From Halobacillus shinanisalinarum (lineage in GTDB: Bacteria; Bacillota; Bacilli; Bacillales; Halobacillaceae), in the NCBI RefSeq assembly GCF_022919835.1, contig NZ_CP095074.1, positions 1,984,001 through 2,048,000 of the forward strand: a DNA stretch of 64,000 nt, given 5' to 3'. Shown here piece after piece: positions 26,171-34,780 of the stretch; within the stretch, counting starts at the first letter, position 1, and each line of letters starts with the position of its first letter. A program made the position numbers and the translations under genes. The notes beneath the pieces were generated by a model. It made no database searches, was not told the DNA's origin, and saw only the letters and a program-made list of their open reading frames with translations.

Positions 26171-27238
26171 ATGTCATTGCAAAACCCTACTGAACAGCAA
26201 CAGACAACAGAAAAAGTTTCGATTGGAGACTTTACATTTGAATCTGGTGAAACGCTTCCTCAGGTGGAGCTGGCTTTTGAGCATTATGGGTCAACGAACG
26301 CCCCCGTCATTCTTCTTTGCCATGCCTTAACTGGAAATCAGTACGCCATTGGTTCTAAAGAAAGCCCTGGCTGGTGGGCAGGTCTTGTCGGGGAGCAATG
26401 TCCGATTGATACTACCCAGTTTCAAGTGATCACGTTTAACGTACTTGGAGGATGCCATGGCTCAACTGGCCCTGCAAGTATAAACCCTGAGACTGGTGAG
26501 TTGTACCGTCAGGATTTTCCAAACGTAACAATCCGCGATATGGTTCGTTCCCAATATAAAGCACTTGAAAAGTTGGGAATTACCAAACTTCATGCTGTGG
26601 CGGGCGGTTCGCTTGGGGGCATGCAAACACTTGAATGGGGAATGCTTTATCCGGACTTTATGAAACAACTCTATGTTTTAGCTGCCACTCCCTATTTAAG
26701 TGATTACGGGATTGCCTTTAACCATATTGGGGCAAGGGCTATTCAGGATGATCCGGCTTATAATGAGGGGGACTACAGGTCTAATGACGAGTTGCACGGT
26801 TTTGAGATTGCCCGAATGACCGGTATGGTTACGTACAGAAGCGGTCCTCTTTTTCATAAAAGGTTTGCACGGGAGCAAGGGGATGCTCTTTATTCGATCC
26901 AGTCCTATTTAAATTATCAAGGTGAAAAAATAAAGCAGCGTTTTGATGCGAATAGCTATCTCTATTTATTAGAAGCCATGAACAACCATGATATTAGAAG
27001 ACGACGCGGTACCTTACAGGAAACAGCTGAGAATTATAAACCGCACCTATACACCGTAAGCTTTGAACACGACCTTCTCTATCCAAAAGAATTGATTCAG
27101 CCCTTTAGTGAGTATGCCCCTCAAGGTGAGCATTATCATGTGCAAACGGACTATGGACACGACGGGTTTCTCGTGGAATTTGGAGAATGGGGGTCGTGGC
27201 TTGGCGATAAATTGAACGAGGGAGTGAATGAAGCTTGA
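26171..27238 (+). CDS. metX: Homoserine O-acetyltransferase
   Basis: The 355-residue alpha/beta-hydrolase-fold acyltransferase activates homoserine for methionine synthesis. The nucleophile is Ser147 in VAGGSLGGMQ; the catalytic His-Asp pair lies in the C-terminal YGHDGFLVE and the preceding FEHDLLYP segments. Family marks LTGNQYA and GGCHGSTGP are present. By fold it belongs to the MetX group; acetyl versus succinyl donor is not certain from sequence alone. It is the first gene of an S-box-controlled operon and overlaps the hom start by 4 nt, so methionine supply and the preceding homoserine step are co-regulated by SAM. Confidence 0.93.
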   Translation: MSLQNPTEQQQTTEKVSIGDFTFESGETLPQVELAFEHYGSTNAPVILLCHALTGNQYAIGSKESPGWWAGLVGEQCPIDTTQFQVITFNVLGGCHGSTGPASINPETGELYRQDFPNVTIRDMVRSQYKALEKLGITKLHAVAGGSLGGMQTLEWGMLYPDFMKQLYVLAATPYLSDYGIAFNHIGARAIQDDPAYNEGDYRSNDELHGFEIARMTGMVTYRSGPLFHKRFAREQGDALYSIQSYLNYQGEKIKQRFDANSYLYLLEAMNNHDIRRRRGTLQETAENYKPHLYTVSFEHDLLYPKELIQPFSEYAPQGEHYHVQTDYGHDGFLVEFGEWGSWLGDKLNEGVNEA

Positions 27239-28209
27239 CAACCAAAGTAGCGATTCTAGGATTTGGAACAGTCGGACAGGGCGTTTATCAAATTCTGCAG
27301 AACAAACAGAAACAGCTAACCCATTTAACAGGAGAATCAGTACAGTTATGTGGTGTCCTCGTTCAAGACAAAGCGAAGGAACGCATTCTGCCTGAATCTG
27401 TTCTTGTAACTGATCAATTTGATGAGATTCTTGCACAAGAACCAGATGTAATCTTTGAAGCCATTGTTGGTGAACAGCCTAGCTTTTCTTATTTAACAAC
27501 GGCCATCGACAGGCGGATCCATGTCATTACAGCAAACAAAGTGATGTTTGCCAAACACGGCACTCATTTGTTAGATAAAGCCGCAAACCGTGTAGGCATG
27601 GGCTATGAAGCAACAACAGCCTCTGGCACTCCCATCATTGGTACGATTACTAAACTTCTACAGGTCAATTCAGTAACAAAAATTGAGGCCATTTTGAATG
27701 GAACGAGTAACTTTATCCTCACTTCCATGCAGAACGAAGGAAAAAGTCTCAAGACCGCACTAAAAGAAGCACAGGATCAGGGGTTTGCTGAGGCTGACCC
27801 AACGAATGATATTGAAGGCTATGATGCTTTTTACAAGCTGATGATTCTTAGTCAACTTATCTATAAAAAACAGCCCAACTGGGGAAATGTCCCATGTGAG
27901 GGGATATCTAACGTAACAGCTGAAGATTTAGCTTTCGCCAAAACAAACGGACAGAAAATACGGCACATCGCTGCTATTGAGGAAAAAAATGGTGAACTAT
28001 ATGCCGGTATAAAACCTAAAGCCTTATCGCCAGCACATGGGCTGCATTCTGTTGACGGTGTTGATAACGCTATTCACATTATTAGTGATTTAGCAGGACC
28101 TCTAACATTAAGAGGGCCTGGCGCCGGCAAGTTGTCGACAGCGAGTGCGATGGTGGAAGACTTTGTTCATATCCTTCAGTCCTATCCAGTAAAACTACTT
28201 CAATATTAG
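27235..28209 (+). CDS. hom: Homoserine dehydrogenase, short form without ACT domain
   Basis: The 324-residue enzyme begins at TTG 27235 within the metX stop (GCTTGACA). The NAD(P)-binding fold is VAILGFGTVGQGVYQIL; the catalytic region includes TANKVMFAKHG, EATTASGTPIIGT, NGTSNFILT and FAEADPTNDIEGYDA. It lacks the C-terminal ACT regulatory domain of the roughly 430-residue Hom, so threonine feedback is probably absent. Control by the upstream SAM riboswitch suggests a methionine-dedicated isoenzyme that makes homoserine for MetX. Confidence 0.92.
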   Translation: MTTKVAILGFGTVGQGVYQILQNKQKQLTHLTGESVQLCGVLVQDKAKERILPESVLVTDQFDEILAQEPDVIFEAIVGEQPSFSYLTTAIDRRIHVITANKVMFAKHGTHLLDKAANRVGMGYEATTASGTPIIGTITKLLQVNSVTKIEAILNGTSNFILTSMQNEGKSLKTALKEAQDQGFAEADPTNDIEGYDAFYKLMILSQLIYKKQPNWGNVPCEGISNVTAEDLAFAKTNGQKIRHIAAIEEKNGELYAGIKPKALSPAHGLHSVDGVDNAIHIISDLAGPLTLRGPGAGKLSTASAMVEDFVHILQSYPVKLLQY

Positions 28210-28251
28210 AAAAGGAGCCTTTAACTAAATTGATAGTTAAAGGCTCCTTTT
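28210..28251. terminator. Bidirectional terminator between hom and the deacetylase gene
   Basis: AAAAGGAGCCTTTAACTA and TAGTTAAAGGCTCCTTTT form a perfect 18-bp stem with a 6-nt loop. Confidence 0.92.
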
Positions 28252-28253
28252 CT

Positions 28254-29588
28254 TTATCTGCTAGCTAGTTCACTTACTGTTACAAAGCTGTACCCTCGTT
28301 CGGATAAACCTTCAAGGATCATCTTCAGTGCCTTCGGTGTAGTGGGACGAAGATCACTTAACATAATAATCGATCCATCCTCTACATTAGAAGTCACATA
28401 ATGGGCAATTTCTGATGCGTTTGTTAAGTTCCAATCCTTATTCGGGGTGATTGTTGATGGGACGACGTCAAAATTGGATTCATAGGCTTCAGGAAGACCT
28501 TCACCAAATGGAAGGCGGACAAGGTTCGTTGTTAGCCCTGTTACGTCTTGAATGACCTGTTGTGTATCGACTAACTGTCGCTTAACCTCGCTGGCTGGGA
28601 GCCGATCAAAGCTTGAGTGGTCCCAAGTATGGTTCCCGATCTCATGACCTTGTTTTGCTACCTCTCTTACCGTTTCAGGATAATGTTTGATTCGTTTTCC
28701 GATCATAAAAAAGGTCGCCTTTGCATCATATTCTGCCAACACATCTAAAACAAGTGGTGTTCCCTTTTTATGGGGACCGTTATCGAAAGTAATCGCGACA
28801 AGTTTCTCGGTCATCCCTTTAGTAGGCCCTTGCTTCGTTTTGATAGCAGGATAAGATATCGTATCATCATCTGGCACTTGAGGTGTCACTTTCTTGGCAT
28901 ATTGTGGCAGCAAAACATTTTTAAGAGCATTCTTATCAATAGAAACCTTTGATTTCTTTATGTTCAGTTTCTTTTGATCCTCTTGAGTTATATACACTAC
29001 GAGAGAGTCACCCATTAAAGCTAGATCGTCAAACTTGCTCACTTCCGTTCCGAATCCCTTTTCTACTTCGAGTTGTTGGTTGGTTTCCTTGGCTAAGGCC
29101 CTTACATAGTTTGTATCGCTTTTAAAAAGATTCTTAAGCTCTAAACGCTTTCCGTTTGATTTATTAAAGTTCATGATTGTGCGGGTAACATTTTGATCCT
29201 GCCCAATATCTGTCTTCTCTACAAATCGGACAACAAACACTTCACTGTCCTGGTAAAGAACTTCATAATCAATATGCAATTCGTGAGCTGATTTGTTTTC
29301 ACTACTGATGACAGCTTCATAGCTTTTCTTTTTAAATGAGTCCTTCTTTTGATTCACATAATCTATAATAATCTGGTCAATTTGATCATTTGGTGTTTGC
29401 GGGTAATGAATTGTAATTTGATAACTCTCATATTCTTCAATCTCACTTTCCATCATTACATCATAGTGATTGGATGACTCTGAGCTTACTTTATCCGATC
29501 TCTCATTTGCATCCGCTATAAAAAAGGAACAAGCCGTCAATATCAACAATAAACTAAGGAGTGCTATATATACATTTAATCGCTTCAT
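28254..29588 (-). CDS. Polysaccharide deacetylase lipoprotein (PdaC-like)
   Basis: The 444-residue precursor has a signal with lipobox LTACS (Cys20). An N-terminal region of about 200 residues resembles the DUF4163/DUF3298 domains of PdaC, and a C-terminal NodB deacetylase domain follows. NodB motifs are ITFDNGPHKKG (motif 1), HTWDHSSFDRL with the two metal histidines (motif 2) and LVRLPFGEG. Motif 1 reads TFDNGP instead of TFDDGP, an Asn substitution also known in PdaA-type enzymes; motif 3 has RLPFG where RPPYG is usual. It likely removes acetyl groups from peptidoglycan or another wall polymer outside the cell. Confidence 0.85.
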   Translation of the reverse strand: MKRLNVYIALLSLLLILTACSFFIADANERSDKVSSESSNHYDVMMESEIEEYESYQITIHYPQTPNDQIDQIIIDYVNQKKDSFKKKSYEAVISSENKSAHELHIDYEVLYQDSEVFVVRFVEKTDIGQDQNVTRTIMNFNKSNGKRLELKNLFKSDTNYVRALAKETNQQLEVEKGFGTEVSKFDDLALMGDSLVVYITQEDQKKLNIKKSKVSIDKNALKNVLLPQYAKKVTPQVPDDDTISYPAIKTKQGPTKGMTEKLVAITFDNGPHKKGTPLVLDVLAEYDAKATFFMIGKRIKHYPETVREVAKQGHEIGNHTWDHSSFDRLPASEVKRQLVDTQQVIQDVTGLTTNLVRLPFGEGLPEAYESNFDVVPSTITPNKDWNLTNASEIAHYVTSNVEDGSIIMLSDLRPTTPKALKMILEGLSERGYSFVTVSELASR

Positions 29589-29685
29589 AACCTTCCCTCT
29601 TCATCCGTAATAAATTCACACCTTAGTGTAACACAAACGTAACAATTAATTAATACATTTGTTATGTTCCATTTATTCAGTTAAT

Positions 29686-30522
29686 TTAGAGGCTCGTACG
29701 AATATCCCACAATTCTGGAAAGAAGCGGTGATCGAGTACCTTCTTCAGATAGCCGACCCCCGAAGAGCCGCCTGTACCCGATTTGTGACCGATAATCCGT
29801 TCAACTGTCTTCATATGCCTGAATCGCCACTGCTGGAACCAATCCTCTATATCTACCAATTTCTCTCCAAGCTGATAAAGATCCCAATATTGATCTACAT
29901 CTTTATACACTTCCCACCAGGCATTCTCAACGCTTGCATCGGCTTGATAAATAGTTGAAAAGTCCCTGTTTATGAGATCGCTATTAATTTTGAACCCAGT
30001 TTCAGCTAATCTTTCAATCGCTGCATCATATATGCCAGGTGCTTCATAAGCGCTTCGAAGTTCCTTATGAAGCTCAGGGTCCTTTTCATAAATTTTCAAA
30101 ACGTGTGGTGTCTTGTACCCCAAAGCAAATTCAACCATACGATATTGGTAAGATTGAAAGCCTGATGCTTGACCTAAATCGTCACGGAACTGTACATATT
30201 CAGCCGGGGTCAAGGTAGAGAGAACATCCCAGGCATGGATGATTTGTGTTTGGATTTTTGAGACTCTCGACAGCATTTTTAACGCTTCCTGTATATCCCC
30301 CTCTCGAATCGTGTCAATGGCAGCCCTTAGTTCATGCAAAGTCAGCTTCATCCACAATTCACTCACTTGGTGTATGACTATGAACAGCATTTCATCATGA
30401 TGTGTAGAAAGTCGATTTTGGGCAGAAAGTAGTTGATCTAGGTTTAAATATTCCCCGTACGTCATGCGTTCTTTAAAGTCTGTATGTACATTCTCGTTAG
30501 TTTTTGAATCATGTTCGCTCAC
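29686..30522 (-). CDS. kynA: Tryptophan 2,3-dioxygenase
   Basis: The 278-residue heme enzyme opens the indole ring of tryptophan to give N-formylkynurenine. Family segments are [36 protein letters not shown] (with the substrate-contact His), [10 protein letters not shown] and the proximal-heme His in [25 protein letters not shown] 30522 follows AAAGGAGGG. It is 13 nt downstream of the DUF4166 gene and thus in an operon with it. The usual partners kynB and kynU are not in the window, so the fate of the product (degradation or NAD synthesis) is open. Confidence 0.95.
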   Translation of the reverse strand: MSEHDSKTNENVHTDFKERMTYGEYLNLDQLLSAQNRLSTHHDEMLFIVIHQVSELWMKLTLHELRAAIDTIREGDIQEALKMLSRVSKIQTQIIHAWDVLSTLTPAEYVQFRDDLGQASGFQSYQYRMVEFALGYKTPHVLKIYEKDPELHKELRSAYEAPGIYDAAIERLAETGFKINSDLINRDFSTIYQADASVENAWWEVYKDVDQYWDLYQLGEKLVDIEDWFQQWRFRHMKTVERIIGHKSGTGGSSGVGYLKKVLDHRFFPELWDIRTSL

Positions 30523-30535
30523 GCTAAACCCTCCT

Positions 30536-31180
30536 TTAGGTTAGAATTCCTCGCTCTGGAATATGATTAGGGGTGATTGGCAAAAATTCAGTATGAACTA
30601 GGCCTTCGTACATGAGCAATGTGCCTAACAACGGATGCTCTACGTGCACATGTACGCGTAAGGCTTGGTGCTTTTCATCGTAATGCTCATACAAGGAAGT
30701 ATGCGGTCCGGTAAAGGTGAACTGATTATTAAGTTTCATTTCCCTTGAACGCATCAGCAATCCTCCCTCTTTGGTAACATCGAGTTCCATTACCGTGGAT
30801 AAACGGCCGGACTTGCCTAGATTATCGACTACCGTTTCCTGCTCCGGGTCATAGGACATTACAGCATCAAATCCACGTATGGCATAGGGAAAAAAGAACC
30901 GGCGAATGTAACTGATTGCTTCAAAGCCCTGCTCATCGACATAAGAATAATTCTCAAGTGTAAACGGCACATTTTTCCCCCTTTCAGCAAAGATCATATG
31001 GTCCTTTGCTCCAATATGCAAAAATGGTCGAATAAGCGCCGGAGTTCCACGAATTTCCGTCATGCGTCCTTGTCCCAGCACCATTATTTTTTGTTCACTG
31101 GTTATACCAAATTTCTTTTGCAGTTCAGGATGAAGACGATCGAATTTTCCACCTAGTGCTTGATGATAAATAGATTTCAT
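30536..31180 (-). CDS. DUF4166 domain protein
   Basis: The 214-residue protein starts at ATG 31180 with GAGGAGG upstream; the longer frame to 31273 overlaps the preceding gene and has no RBS. It matches the DUF4166 type: [19 protein letters not shown] at the start, GQGRMTEI, and a C-terminal [14 protein letters not shown] segment. It is predicted to be a cytoplasmic beta-rich protein. DUF4166 often occurs alone or after redox and sugar genes; function is unknown. It is the likely first gene of the kynA transcript. Confidence 0.75.
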   Translation of the reverse strand: MKSIYHQALGGKFDRLHPELQKKFGITSEQKIMVLGQGRMTEIRGTPALIRPFLHIGAKDHMIFAERGKNVPFTLENYSYVDEQGFEAISYIRRFFFPYAIRGFDAVMSYDPEQETVVDNLGKSGRLSTVMELDVTKEGGLLMRSREMKLNNQFTFTGPHTSLYEHYDEKHQALRVHVHVEHPLLGTLLMYEGLVHTEFLPITPNHIPERGILT

Positions 31181-31247
31181 ATATAACTGCCTCCTCAATA
31201 TTGAGTTGTTATGTAAAGGGCCTTTTTTAAAAAGCCCTGCTTTCTCT

Positions 31248-32771
31248 TTACAATACTTCTTCTGCAAATGCACTGATCGAGTAGCCTTTTCGTTGTTTCA
31301 TCAGCCACCCTTGTCTTTCCAATTGATTAAATAAGTGTTGAATATGTTTAGAAGGCCAGTCGGACAACAGTCCGAACCAGCGTATTTCGTGAAGTTTTAA
31401 ACGACGCAGTTTATTCGTCGATTTGCCTGCAAGCACTTGAACGAGTGTATGGGCGGGATAATCTGTCCCGTAATAATGGATCAAATCAAGCACCTGCTGT
31501 ACATAGGCATAGCTTAACTCATGACTTTTAATCGTAATAATAATATCTTCGTCGGTATATTCAGCTTCATTAAGCCGGACCTGTAATTCTTCGAGCAGGT
31601 GCTCAGCCTTAGTATAAACTTGACTATCCATATGGGTTTTCCAAATAGAAAGCTGCTTCAACATGCCGACATCATATAGGTGAACGTTAGACAGCCATAC
31701 TAACATAGAAGGTGAACGTTTACTCGGAAAGGCTGAGCATGTCAACTGATCATGCATTTCAAGCAGTGGATAGGAATCCAGCACATGTTCTTCTTGATAC
31801 TTCTCGATTTGTCTAGCAACTCTCACGGATTCATCTAACATGTACTTGGCTGGCCGCAGCTTTTGTTTAATGGTGCTCAGCTCTTGAATTTGGTTAAGAA
31901 TAGATGTATTCTTCTGAGCTATTTCATTAAACTGCTGTTCAATGGTCGTGATTCTCTTACTGGCACGTTCATAATTATATTCCTCTTGTAAGGTTACACA
32001 ATCATCGTCAAGATGATAAAACACAGTCAGACCACAAACTTCACAACGACAGCTAATCGACCGGCTACGGGAATTGAAATTCAGTTGCTTCTCATGACGG
32101 CACATTTCCTTTTGCTGGGTCAACCATAGCCTTGGTAAGGCACGGAATGGCCGCATAACAGTATCAATGCGGTCTCTCCACCTCGCAACATCTTCGGGAT
32201 ACCTTAATTGTGAAAGTAAGGCAGATTGGTTCATAGTTTCTACAGCTTCTATGACATTCCGCTTGCTGTGGGCAAGCTGAACAATTGGATGCTGATGGAA
32301 GCCTTCAGCAATTTTATTGAACCAATATTGCTTTGGCCGCTCTGCAATTTCAGCTAAAAATAAATAATCGTCCATCACCTGCAACAAATGGTGTTCGAGC
32401 CCCTCCGAAGATAACTGCGTAACATTTGTATCATATAAAAATTCCTTGTTATAAGGGAGCCCATGTTCTTTGGGAAAGTGAGTCCAAAGAAACAGCTCAG
32501 GTCTGATTAAATAGGGGTTTATTACATCATCTTTTAAATAGGATATAGGTAAAACGGTGTGCCCTTCAACGGTTAAATAACGTTGAAGCCGACCTAGTTT
32601 CAGCGAACGACTATTCACTTGAACAGCAATCGCTTCATTGATACGAGACAGCAGGCCTCGTTCGAATTTATGCCCGACCGAGCGTATTTGTTTGTTCATT
32701 CTACCTATAGGAGTCAGAATAACGTACGGGTAGCGATCATACTTGTAGGTCATACTTTCCGGCAGTCCCAT
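31248..32771 (-). CDS. RQC-like winged-helix protein with cysteine cluster, no helicase domain
   Basis: The 507-residue protein has an N-terminal region of unknown fold (1-215), then cysteines at 224, 241, 243, 246 and 258 (SCRCEVCGLTVFYHLDDDC) that look like a zinc site. A predicted coiled coil follows at about 265-330, then a helical part. The C-terminal 70 residues (QVLAGKSTNKLRRLKLHEIR, FGLLSDWPSKHIQHLFNQLE) resemble the RQC winged helix of RecQ helicases. Helicase motifs are absent. I recall database families named RQC-minor in Bacillaceae but cannot verify membership. Probably DNA-binding. It lies 67 nt upstream of the DUF4166-kynA pair, with a weak hairpin between. Confidence 0.65.
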   Translation of the reverse strand: MGLPESMTYKYDRYPYVILTPIGRMNKQIRSVGHKFERGLLSRINEAIAVQVNSRSLKLGRLQRYLTVEGHTVLPISYLKDDVINPYLIRPELFLWTHFPKEHGLPYNKEFLYDTNVTQLSSEGLEHHLLQVMDDYLFLAEIAERPKQYWFNKIAEGFHQHPIVQLAHSKRNVIEAVETMNQSALLSQLRYPEDVARWRDRIDTVMRPFRALPRLWLTQQKEMCRHEKQLNFNSRSRSISCRCEVCGLTVFYHLDDDCVTLQEEYNYERASKRITTIEQQFNEIAQKNTSILNQIQELSTIKQKLRPAKYMLDESVRVARQIEKYQEEHVLDSYPLLEMHDQLTCSAFPSKRSPSMLVWLSNVHLYDVGMLKQLSIWKTHMDSQVYTKAEHLLEELQVRLNEAEYTDEDIIITIKSHELSYAYVQQVLDLIHYYGTDYPAHTLVQVLAGKSTNKLRRLKLHEIRWFGLLSDWPSKHIQHLFNQLERQGWLMKQRKGYSISAFAEEVL

Positions 32772-32904
32772 ATTAATTCCCCTTTAGAATTGAAGGATAT
32801 ACTTCTATTATAGAAAAAGTATGTAAACTTACCAATGATTATTGTAATTTTGGGCTTATTAAGGGCAAAAAGTCACCGAATGATAAGAGGCGAGTCTCTT
32901 CGTT

Positions 32905-33180
32905 GGCTTGCTTTTGAGGAGCGTATGCACCTGCGTCTACGAGCCTATTCTAAAGAAGTAAATTCCTCGGGGCAAGGCAGCGATGAAGGATATTCTCTGC
33001 ACCATGAAGCAGCAGTGGAACTTCTACTAAAACCGTGCACGGCCCTTGTGCTCAATGTAGAAGTCAGCACGTCCTGTGCAAGTCCATTCCTTGGAAAAGA
33101 AGAACACTTTTCCTTCGTGCGAGGCCATTTCAGAGAAGGTTTCCCTGATGCTCAGGAACTACGCCGCCTCGACCTTCTTT
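32905..33180. other. Chain of perfect hairpins in a non-coding gap, possible dispersed structured element
   Basis: Successive stems: GGCTTG/CGAGCC (32905-32910 with 32940-32945), ACTTCTAC/GTAGAAGT (33020-33027 with 33057-33064, enclosing CCGTGCACGG), GCAC-GTCCT-GTGC (33067-33079), GGAAAAG/CTTTTCC (33093-33113) and AGAGAAGGT/ACCTTCTTT (33132-33180, enclosing CCTGA-TGC-TCAGG). A 122-codon frame on the plus strand overlaps it but has no RBS and an unconvincing composition. The rpiA and RQC genes on either side are on the minus strand. Confidence 0.55.
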
Positions 33181-33211
33181 CTTCTAATTTGGCAACTTTT
33201 TGAACACTCAC

Positions 33212-33913
33212 CTATACGGACAAAATTTCTAGTGGATAATCAAAAAACAATCCCGAATCAATCACACCTGGGATTCCACTAATTTCCCTCTCCATATTGG
33301 AAGTAATCTCATTAAATCGTACATCAACTAAGAAATTTCCTGCTTCAGTAATGATGGGTCCATCTTTTGATACAGCCATTCTTATTGCAAGTGATTGAGG
33401 GTTGAAATACTCACCCAGTTTGGTTTCAACTAAGTGAATAGCCCGTGGATCGACTTCAACAGGGACGGCAAAATCTGTGCCAAGTTGTTTAACAAATTTA
33501 CTTTTATCGACGAGAATGTACGTTTTAGATGAGCTTGCGATAACAAGTTTCTCAGCAAACAACGCACCACCACGTCCCTTAATTAAACGATTTTGTTCAT
33601 CTACTTCATCTGCTCCATCAAAACCCCACCTTGGACGTGCCGCAGTTAGAGTTGTCACTGGAACATCAAGAACCGCACAATTGAGGGCAGCCTCTTTAGA
33701 TGTTGGAATCGCCTGTATTTTTAAGCCTTCATCTTTAACGCGCTTGGAAATGGCTTGAAGCGCTAGAAATGATGTTGAACCGGATCCGACACCAATCACG
33801 TCCCCATCCTCCACGAAATAACTCACCTGTTGCGCCACTTTCTCTTTTTGAGCTTGATTCGAAATCTCTCCTGACCAATTCAACGTTTTTGCCAAAGGGT
33901 TAGTCCACGTCAT
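33212..33913 (-). CDS. rpiA: Ribose-5-phosphate isomerase A
   Basis: The 233-residue enzyme interconverts ribose-5-phosphate and ribulose-5-phosphate in the pentose phosphate pathway. RpiA motifs are IGVGSGSTS (phosphate loop), FDGADEVDEQNRLIKGRGGAL (with catalytic Asp/Glu) and LVDKSKFV. ATG 33913 has GAGGTGATA upstream; the in-frame GTG 33922 lies inside that site. The N-terminus is about ten residues longer than average. The gene is monocistronic; the region after its stop leads into the hairpin-chain element. Confidence 0.93.
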   Translation of the reverse strand: MTWTNPLAKTLNWSGEISNQAQKEKVAQQVSYFVEDGDVIGVGSGSTSFLALQAISKRVKDEGLKIQAIPTSKEAALNCAVLDVPVTTLTAARPRWGFDGADEVDEQNRLIKGRGGALFAEKLVIASSSKTYILVDKSKFVKQLGTDFAVPVEVDPRAIHLVETKLGEYFNPQSLAIRMAVSKDGPIITEAGNFLVDVRFNEITSNMEREISGIPGVIDSGLFFDYPLEILSV

Positions 33914-34045
33914 AGTTATCACCTCGTCTTTCTTGTTATTCCCTAATCCTTTTTAAAAAAACAAAAGATTCCTTTAGAGTAGACAGGTAATGATTGCATG
34001 TCTTCTACATAAAATAGGAAAAGGCCTGCATGGGGAGGGGATCTC

Positions 34046-34123
34046 ATGAGAAATGTCTACATCAAACTTGCCATCTTCTATCTGGTTTTATTACTCGCCC
34101 TGCTGTATGTATTGATAAACTAA
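34046..34123 (+). CDS. 25-residue single-helix membrane peptide
   Basis: ATG 34046 has a strong GGGAGGGG five bases upstream. It encodes Met-Arg-Asn-Val-Tyr-Ile-Lys, then an unbroken hydrophobic helix (LAIFYLVLLLALLYVLIN), and stops at TAA 34123. The stop lies in the first arm of a terminator stem. It stands alone between rpiA (minus) and liaR (minus, convergent). The combination of good RBS, membrane-type sequence and immediate terminator supports a real small gene. It could be a regulatory peptide or a toxin of the type I kind; nothing in the sequence decides this. Confidence 0.6.
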   Translation: MRNVYIKLAIFYLVLLLALLYVLIN

Positions 34124-34150
34124 AAGCCTCACCTTTTGGCGAGGCTTTTA
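34121..34150. terminator. Bidirectional terminator between the small peptide gene and liaR
   Basis: TAAAAGCCTC-ACCTTTTGGC-GAGGCTTTTA is a perfect 10-bp stem with A and T tracts on both sides. Confidence 0.9.
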
Positions 34151-34780
34151 CTTCACTAGGTCATGTTTAAAGGCGTAAATCACGGCTTGCGTACGATCCT
34201 GTACACCTAGCTTACCTAAAATGTTACTGACATGAACTTTCACCGTTTTTAAAGCAATAAACAACTGATCTGATATTTCCTGATTTGTTTTTCCCTCAGT
34301 CATAAGGAGGAGAATTTCCATTTCTCTTGCTGTCAATTGTTCATGTAGGCCATCTTCTTGCGGTGTACGCATCTTAGTCATGATTTTACCGGTTACCTCT
34401 GGCTCAAGAATGGACTGGCCGGCATATGTAGCACGAATCGCATCAGCAATTTCACCTGCCTTTGATGTTTTCAACATATAGCTTGTTGCGCCCGCCTCAA
34501 GTGCCGGATACACCTTATCATCGTCAAGAAAACTTGTCACGATAATAATTTTCGCTTGCGGCCATTGCTCAATGATTTGCTTTGTTGCTTCAATGCCATC
34601 CATTTCTTCCATGACGAGATCCATTAAAATGATATCAGGACGATGGGTTAAAGCTATTTCCACTGCCTCACCGCCATCATTCGCCTCAGCCACCACTTCA
34701 ATATCTGCTTGAGCTGATAGATAAGCCGATACGCCAATACGGACCATTTCGTGGTCATCAGCAAATAAAACCGTAATCAC
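34148..34780 (-). CDS. liaR: Response regulator LiaR (NarL family)
   Basis: The 210-residue regulator has a receiver with phosphoacceptor Asp in IILMDLVMEEMDG (about residue 54) and a LuxR-type helix-turn-helix (LTAREMEILLLMTEGKTNQE, then KTVKVHVSNILGKLGV). GTG 34780 overlaps the liaS stop (ATGTGA). It is the last gene of a lia operon answering cell-envelope stress from bacitracin, vancomycin or cationic peptides. It should activate liaI-liaH expression upstream. Confidence 0.92.
   Translation of the reverse strand: MITVLFADDHEMVRIGVSAYLSAQADIEVVAEANDGGEAVEIALTHRPDIILMDLVMEEMDGIEATKQIIEQWPQAKIIIVTSFLDDDKVYPALEAGATSYMLKTSKAGEIADAIRATYAGQSILEPEVTGKIMTKMRTPQEDGLHEQLTAREMEILLLMTEGKTNQEISDQLFIALKTVKVHVSNILGKLGVQDRTQAVIYAFKHDLVK

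Noticed and set aside
32835..33203. 122-codon plus-strand frame in the rpiA/RQC gap
   Set aside because: No RBS at its start, and the region is better explained by consecutive perfect hairpins.
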